A DNA stretch of 26,348 bases from Spirochaetota bacterium (GTDB lineage Bacteria > Spirochaetota > Spirochaetia > Treponematales > Treponemataceae): assembly GCA_023393015.1 (NCBI GenBank), contig JAEWMY010000027.1, positions 1 to 26,348 on the forward strand, given 5' to 3'. Positions 22,467-26,348 of the stretch are shown in pieces. The translations under genes and the position numbers were made by a program. The notes under the pieces were generated by a model, which was not told the origin of the DNA, ran no database searches, and saw nothing but the letters and a program-made list of their open reading frames with translations. Numbering within the stretch: the first letter of the stretch is position 1; every line of letters begins with the position of its first letter.

Positions 22467-23780
22467 ATGGCCGAACACCAACATATCAGTCCGCTCGCGG
22501 ACGAACTGAACGCGATTCTCGCCCCGTCCATCGCCGGACGACTCCTTTCCGACCTTGGAAGTCGCCTGTATTTCCCGAAGGGAATCATCGCGCAAAGCGC
22601 GGAAGCGAAAAAGCACGGGAAAACCGCCAACGCGACGATCGGAATGGCCGTGAAAAACGGCGTACCCTGCGTACTCACCTCCCTCAAGGAACAAGTTCCG
22701 AACCTCACCGCCCCGGAGATAGTCGCGTACGCGCCGACGGCCGGGAACGAGGACCTGCGGGCCCTCTGGCTCGAGGCCATCAGGGAGAAAAATCCCACGC
22801 TCGGCTCGACCGAGATATCGCTCCCCGTGCTCGTTCCCGGGCTCACCGCGGGCATCTCCTACCTTTCGGACCTCTTCCTGGGAACCGACACGGTGCTCCT
22901 GACCGGCGCCCCCGCGTGGGACAACTACGTGCTCGTCGTCGAGGCGCGGCGAAACGCCGTCCTGCGGTCATTCCCCATGTTCGCCGAATCGGGCTTCAAC
23001 CTGGCGGGCTTCCGCGAGGCGGTCATGGCCGAGGCGCACACCGGCAAAGTACGCATGCTTCTCAACTTCCCCCAGAACCCTTCTGGTTACACGCCGACAA
23101 AGGCGGAAACCGCGACGATCGTATCCGTTGTAAAGGAAGCCGCCGAAACGGGGGCCGACGTCATGGTCTGGTGCGACGACGCCTATTTCGGCCTCGACTA
23201 CGAGGACGACATCGATCCCGAGTCCCTCTTCTCCCGCCTCGCGGGACTCCACGAGCGGGTCCTCGCGGTCAAGATCGACGGTCCCACGAAGGAAGACTAC
23301 GTGTGGGGACTCCGAACCGGTTTCATCACCTTCGGGTCGAAGGGCATGAACGCGGCGCAATACGAGGCCCTCATCAAGAAGCTGATGGGCGCGATCCGCT
23401 CGTCGGTTTCGTGCGCGGCGACGCCCTCGCAGTCGCTCATGCTCAAGGCCTTCAAGGATCCGCGCAACGAGGCGGAAAAGCGCGCCCTGCGCGGGATGCT
23501 CGAGGAGCGATACCGCGTGGTTCGCCGTTTCTTCGACGCCCACGAGGGACACCCCGTACTCCGCGCCCTTCCGTTCAACTCGGGCTACTTCATGAGCATG
23601 AAGTGCGTCGGGGTCGCGGCGGAGGACCTCCGCGTGAAGCTCCTCCACGAGCACGGCATCGGAACCGTCGCGATCGACGCGAGCCACCTCAGGGTCGCGT
23701 TCTCGTCCGTCGACGTCGAGAAGCTCGAACCCGTGTTCGAGACAATATTCGAGGTCGCGGGCAAGATGGCCGCGCGGTAA
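22467..23780 (+). CDS. PLP-dependent class I/II aminotransferase
   Basis: This 437-residue fold-type I PLP enzyme has the substrate/cofactor region APTAGNEDLRALW, LVPGLTAGISYLSDL (phosphate-binding loop region), LNFPQNPSGYTPT, the PLP-contacting WCDDAYFGLDYE, and the Schiff-base segment DGPTKEDYVWGLRTGF. Lys275 lies eight residues before Arg283, the same spacing as Lys258-Arg266 in aspartate aminotransferase. The C-terminal NSGYFMSM is also typical. The family resembles treponemal proteins annotated as aspartate aminotransferase, but the amino-acid substrate cannot be fixed by eye. The frame is open to 22407, but that part holds the promoter, so the ATG at 22467 is the start, with no ribosome-binding site. 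Confidence 0.9.
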   Translation: MAEHQHISPLADELNAILAPSIAGRLLSDLGSRLYFPKGIIAQSAEAKKHGKTANATIGMAVKNGVPCVLTSLKEQVPNLTAPEIVAYAPTAGNEDLRALWLEAIREKNPTLGSTEISLPVLVPGLTAGISYLSDLFLGTDTVLLTGAPAWDNYVLVVEARRNAVLRSFPMFAESGFNLAGFREAVMAEAHTGKVRMLLNFPQNPSGYTPTKAETATIVSVVKEAAETGADVMVWCDDAYFGLDYEDDIDPESLFSRLAGLHERVLAVKIDGPTKEDYVWGLRTGFITFGSKGMNAAQYEALIKKLMGAIRSSVSCAATPSQSLMLKAFKDPRNEAEKRALRGMLEERYRVVRRFFDAHEGHPVLRALPFNSGYFMSMKCVGVAAEDLRVKLLHEHGIGTVAIDASHLRVAFSSVDVEKLEPVFETIFEVAGKMAAR

Positions 23781-23794
23781 GACGCTCTCGGTCG

Positions 23795-23826
23795 GTCCGT
23801 CGATCCGTCGGTCCGTCGGTCCGTCG
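23795..23826 (+). repeat. four 8-base tandem repeats
   Basis: Units GTCCGTCG, ATCCGTCG, GTCCGTCG and GTCCGTCG run head to tail just after the aminotransferase stop codon and before the terminator pair. Confidence 0.8.
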
Positions 23827-23838
23827 CAAGTCAAAACG

Positions 23839-23865
23839 AAAAAAAAGGCCGGCATGTCGCCGGCC
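23839..23865 (-). terminator. intrinsic terminator for the minus-strand 24383 gene
   Basis: The 7-base-pair stem GGCCGGC/GCCGGCC with a five-base loop (23847-23865) is flanked on its left by eight A (23839-23846). Read on the minus strand this is a GC stem followed by eight T, a strong Rho-independent terminator. Confidence 0.87.
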
Positions 23866-23870
23866 GCGAG

Positions 23871-23901
23871 AAACGCCCGCGCCATGCGGGCGTTTCGTTT
23901 T
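23871..23901 (+). terminator. second hairpin, probable terminator for the aminotransferase
   Basis: A 10-base-pair stem (AAACGCCCGC pairing with GCGGGCGTTT, loop GCCAT) spans 23871-23895. It is followed on the plus strand by CGTTTT. It begins right after the opposite-strand gene's stop codon, so it may serve both directions. Confidence 0.65.
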
Positions 23902-24383
23902 CAGCTTTCCACGAGATATCGTCCGATCTCCTCGAGACCGGGAATGTCCCGATAGACCGGTCGGGACGAACCGCTGTGCAGCTTGTCGTAGGCGACCGTC
24001 CTGATATAGAGCTCGTGGACGAGATCCGAAAGAACCTTCACGTTCGAGCCGAAATTGCTCACCGCCATGTCGCGAAAGACCTTGTTGGCGTCCCGCGAGT
24101 CGACCGTTCCCGAAAGAACCCGAAGGTTGGGAAGGACGTCGCACCGCACCATGTACACGAACCGCGCGAAGGCCTGTATCTGCAGGTAAAGCTCGTCGAT
24201 ATGGACGCCCTGGTTGCCGAAGGTCTCCGGATGGTCGATAATGTCGGACATCCTCCGCGAAAGCTCGTTTTCGGACAGGATCTGGGCGAGCAGGGGCCTC
24301 AGGAAGCGCGTGGCGATATTATTGTTGAAATGATCGGAGATCTTGGTGATGATCTCCGGTATTGCCGGATCCTGGATAATCAT
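23901..24383 (-). CDS. uncharacterised 160-residue soluble protein
   Basis: I do not recognise a named family. The product is largely alpha-helical with no signal peptide, membrane segment or Cys cluster. It begins MIIQDPAIPEIITKISDHFNNNIATRF and contains FARFVYMVRCDVLPNLRVL and ELYIRTVAYDKLHSG. The even amino-acid use, absence of low complexity, its own promoter and its own strong terminator indicate a real gene. The start ATG at 24383 lies exactly six bases after the -10 box, so translation must begin on a leaderless transcript if that promoter is used. It diverges from a solute-binding lipoprotein. Confidence 0.75.
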   Translation of the reverse strand: MIIQDPAIPEIITKISDHFNNNIATRFLRPLLAQILSENELSRRMSDIIDHPETFGNQGVHIDELYLQIQAFARFVYMVRCDVLPNLRVLSGTVDSRDANKVFRDMAVSNFGSNVKVLSDLVHELYIRTVAYDKLHSGSSRPVYRDIPGLEEIGRYLVES

Positions 24384-24389
24384 ACGTTG

Positions 24390-24418
24390 AGTATACCTTC
24401 CCCCGGCGGGATTGACAA
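24390..24418 (-). promoter_or_regulatory. leaderless promoter of the 24383 gene
   Basis: On the minus strand TTGTCA (24418-24413) and TATACT (24395-24390) are 17 bases apart. Six bases (CAACGT) separate the -10 from the ATG, so the expected +1 is the A of the start codon. Confidence 0.75.
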
Positions 24419-24440
24419 CAGACTTTTACTCACCTACAGT
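24412..24440 (+). promoter_or_regulatory. leaderless promoter of the solute-binding lipoprotein gene
   Basis: TTGACA at 24412-24417 and TACAGT at 24435-24440 are 17 bases apart. The ATG at 24447 begins exactly seven bases after the last base of the -10. The -35 overlaps the opposite-strand -35 by five bases. Confidence 0.73.
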
Positions 24441-24446
24441 GTCCGC

Positions 24447-25745
24447 ATGCCCACTATCACCGAAGGCGCGGCCTCCTTCCGCGCGAAACCACGCGCGACC
24501 CTCGTCGCCGTTTCCGCGGTCGCGGCCCTCGCTATCGCGGCCCTACTCGCCTGCGAGGGCTGTTCGCGCGCCAACGACGGACTCACGGTGATGTGGACCA
24601 ACCGTCCCGAGTTCGCCTCGTACGCGGAGCTCTTCAACTCGAGCCAAAGCAGGCACCGCGTCGTCGTCGAGTACAAGGAGAATCCCGCCGGTGAGTTCAT
24701 CTCGGCGAAGGAATCGCCCGACCTCATCGTCGGTCCCTGGCTCAAGGGCGAGAAGGCGCGCTCGAAGCTCGCTCCCGTCGACTACCTCTTTACCGAGCTC
24801 AGGCTCGGCTCGAAGCTCTTTTACGGCTCCCTGCTCGATCTCGGGAACGTGCGCGGCAGGCAGTATCTCCTGCCGGTCAGCTTCAACCTCCCGGCGCTCG
24901 TCTTCTCGCCCGACAAGGGTTCCCTGATCGACAACGACTTCGCCCTCTCGCTCGAGCAGATACGGCGCCTCTCGAGCGAGTTCAACGCGAAGGAAAAAGG
25001 CGTCTATACCAAGATGGGCTTCTCGCCCCGCTGGACGAACGAGTTCCTCTACCTGGTGGCGCGCATGCACGACGCGCGCTTCGAGGAAGGATCCCCGCTC
25101 TTTTCCTGGAACGAGGCGGCTCTCAAGTCGACGATCGAATACCTGCGCGGATGGACCCGTACCATCAACACCTCCGCGACGGCCGAAGACGAATTCCAGT
25201 TCAAGTACCTCTATGACCCGCCCTACCGTCTCGTAACCGGCGGGCGAAGCATATTCTCGTACATGCCGAGCGACGCGATCTTCGTGCTCCCGGACGACAA
25301 GCGCCAGAATCTCGATTTTCGCTGGGTCACGAAAGACGGAAAAACCCCGATACGCGACGACATCGTGTACATGGGCGTAGCGAGAAAATCGAGAAACCTC
25401 GAGTCGGCCGAGGCCTTTATCGTCTGGTTCTTTTCCGAAAAGACCCAACGCGCGTTGCTGGACCGAAGCGTGGAAATGGGGATCACCGCGCGGAGTTTCG
25501 GTATCTCGGGCGGATTTTCCTCGCTGAGGCCGGTAAACGAGCGGATTTTCCCCCTGTACTATCCGTCCCTGCTCGGCCACCTTCCGCCGCCCGAAACCCT
25601 GTCGGTTCCGAGGATTCTCCCGAACAACTGGGAGCTCCTCAAGGCGGAGATACTCCTTCCCTGGCTCGAAAAGATGGCGCGCGATCCCGAAGGAATGTCA
25701 CCCTCGCTCCAGGAGGCGATCGCGGCCTGGCAAAAGGCGCATTAA
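24447..25745 (+). CDS. family-1 extracellular solute-binding lipoprotein (orphan)
   Basis: This 432-residue protein has a basic n-region, a hydrophobic core and a lipobox ALLAC (Cys36). The mature part shows the start of a bacterial family-1 binding protein: LTVMWTNRPEFASYAELFNSSQSRHRVVVEY, then SPDLIVGPWLKGE, LLPVSFNLPALVFS and a late VARKSRNLESAEAFIVWFFSEKTQRALL. Such proteins deliver sugars, oligosaccharides or other solutes to ABC importers. No permease or ATPase gene is adjacent, so it must use components encoded elsewhere or act as a sensor. The frame is open upstream to 23976, but the ATG at 24447 gives the signal peptide. The next in-frame Met lies beyond the lipobox, so no other start would keep the export signal. 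There is no ribosome-binding site. Confidence 0.87.
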   Translation: MPTITEGAASFRAKPRATLVAVSAVAALAIAALLACEGCSRANDGLTVMWTNRPEFASYAELFNSSQSRHRVVVEYKENPAGEFISAKESPDLIVGPWLKGEKARSKLAPVDYLFTELRLGSKLFYGSLLDLGNVRGRQYLLPVSFNLPALVFSPDKGSLIDNDFALSLEQIRRLSSEFNAKEKGVYTKMGFSPRWTNEFLYLVARMHDARFEEGSPLFSWNEAALKSTIEYLRGWTRTINTSATAEDEFQFKYLYDPPYRLVTGGRSIFSYMPSDAIFVLPDDKRQNLDFRWVTKDGKTPIRDDIVYMGVARKSRNLESAEAFIVWFFSEKTQRALLDRSVEMGITARSFGISGGFSSLRPVNERIFPLYYPSLLGHLPPPETLSVPRILPNNWELLKAEILLPWLEKMARDPEGMSPSLQEAIAAWQKAH

Positions 25746-25750
25746 GCGTT

Positions 25751-25788
25751 TCCGGCGCGGAACTCTCCGTTTCGGCGCGTTTTTTTTT
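25751..25788 (+). terminator. possible weak terminator after the solute-binding gene
   Basis: A run of nine T (25780-25788) follows a GC-rich stretch with a short potential stem (CGGA/TCCG, loop ACTC). The stem is weak and not adjacent to the T-run, so the call rests mainly on the T-run and position. Confidence 0.35.
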
Positions 25789-25792
25789 ACGC

Positions 25793-25820
25793 TAATCCCC
25801 CGTTCCGTCCGTTCCGATAA
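25793..25820 (+). promoter_or_regulatory. possible sigma-28 (FliA-type) promoter
   Basis: TCCGATAA at 25813-25820 matches seven of eight bases of the flagellar sigma-28 -10 element (GCCGATAA). A TAAT at 25793-25796 sits about where the TAAA -35 element belongs, one base too far. Transcription would start near 25827, just before the GGAGG ribosome-binding site. Confidence 0.4.
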
Positions 25821-25841
25821 TTTGAACGGAGGAAACGACCA

Positions 25842-26234
25842 ATGCTATCGAACGTCGGCCCCTTGCGGACCATGTCCTACACCATGTACCCGTCCGTCTC
25901 GTCGGGCGGTCGCGCGTACGTTCCGGTGGCGCCGAATCAATTCGTCTACTCCCAGTTCCGCTACGTGGCGGGCATCCCGGCAAGGGGCGGCCAGCAGGGC
26001 GTCTCCGTCGACAAGATCAAGATTCTCAACACCCTTATAGACCAACTCGTGTCGATGAGGCAAAAAAACGTCCAACCCAAGCTTGACGGGCAAGGCGCCA
26101 TGTCGGACAACCAGATCAGCGCCCTTATCGATCAATATCAGGAACAGGTCAAGGCCGTAACCGCCATGGCCGCCGAACTCCCCTACAAACCGGCCATGCC
26201 CGCCGCGGGCATGGTAATCAACCTCGTAGCCTGA
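25842..26234 (+). CDS. small protein of unknown function
   Basis: This 130-residue protein has a strong ribosome-binding site (GGAGGA at about 25828-25833) before the ATG. The N-terminal 45 residues are rich in Tyr, Ser, Pro and Val without a signal peptide. Residues about 55-115 (VDKIKILNTLIDQLVSMRQ, then NQISALIDQYQEQVKAVTAMAAEL) look like amphipathic, coiled-coil-type helices. No cysteines and no membrane segment are seen. I do not recognise the family. The possible sigma-28 promoter hints at a link to motility, but that is inference. The antisense frame over the same bases is a shadow. Confidence 0.7.
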   Translation: MLSNVGPLRTMSYTMYPSVSSGGRAYVPVAPNQFVYSQFRYVAGIPARGGQQGVSVDKIKILNTLIDQLVSMRQKNVQPKLDGQGAMSDNQISALIDQYQEQVKAVTAMAAELPYKPAMPAAGMVINLVA

Positions 26235-26348
26235 CATTCGGGAGCGGTTTTAAGCCGTCAAGAGGCAAAATCCGCCATTCGATCCCGCATTCTACGGTCA
26301 TCCGCATTTGTCAACTTTCCCTTACATATCTTGCACAAAGACCCCAAA
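26235..26348. other. non-coding tail of the window
   Basis: No gene start or clear terminator is visible. A TTGTCAA (26308-26314) resembles the -35 elements seen above, but neither strand has a -10 at a workable distance within the window. Confidence 0.5.

Noticed and set aside
26286..26332. TTGTCAA near the window end as a third shared -35 box
   Set aside because: Neither direction has a -10 at 16-18 bases. The nearest candidates (TAGAAT on the minus strand, TATCTT on the plus strand) are only 13-14 bases away.

Overview
The window looks like chromosomal DNA of a high-GC spirochaete, most plausibly a free-living or gut member of the Treponema/Spirochaeta group. This is inferred from gene content: a DksA-like gene, infA and a DnaJ-like gene side by side, a BatA/BatB-type aerotolerance cluster with a MoxR ATPase, an acetate kinase, and many lipoproteins with loose spirochaetal lipoboxes. 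The species is not identifiable by eye. I saw no rRNA, tRNA, CRISPR array, insertion sequence or phage gene. The region is densely coding, and no stretch over about 300 bases lacks a gene.

Layout. Positions 1-2578 hold a 5'-truncated NapH-type membrane ferredoxin, translationally coupled to a membrane-anchored protein with a glucodextranase-C/DOMON-like domain. Positions 2692-5215 hold a GH43 glycosidase lipoprotein, a glycine-rich collagen-like lipoprotein, and a remnant of a family-3 solute-binding protein that keeps a good promoter. Positions 5272-8810 hold a SAM methyltransferase diverging from an acetate kinase and PfkB-type kinase pair that ends in a textbook intrinsic terminator. Positions 8862-13426 form a signalling operon: a REC-(STAS-like)-REC protein, a soluble hybrid histidine kinase with two REC domains and an HPt domain, and a PHP-family phosphoesterase. 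Positions 13532-14761 hold the DksA-like gene and infA, which diverge from interlocked promoters, and a membrane J-protein convergent with infA.

Positions 14845-22371 are one long minus-strand operon: moxR, a DUF58 gene, an unnamed Bat-cluster membrane gene, batA, batB, a TPR lipoprotein (batC-like), batD with a C-terminal SH3-like module, and a Smr-domain gene. Most junctions are 4-base ATGA/GTGA overlaps, so translational coupling is likely. Bat clusters in other bacteria are linked to oxygen tolerance and envelope stress, but their biochemical role is unsettled. Positions 22467-26234 hold a class I/II aminotransferase, an uncharacterised conserved-looking 160-residue protein, an orphan family-1 solute-binding lipoprotein, and a small protein of unknown function behind a possible sigma-28 promoter.

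The most interesting signal is in the promoters. At least four genes (8862+, 22467+, 24383-, 24447+) have a -10 box placed so that transcription should start at, or within about three bases of, the start codon. None has a visible Shine-Dalgarno sequence. In two divergent intergenic regions the two outward promoters use the same near-palindromic -35 element, TTGACAA, read on opposite strands. A third divergent region (DksA-like/infA) instead has overlapping -10 boxes. Together these suggest compact, mutually exclusive divergent promoters and a leaderless-mRNA class in this organism.
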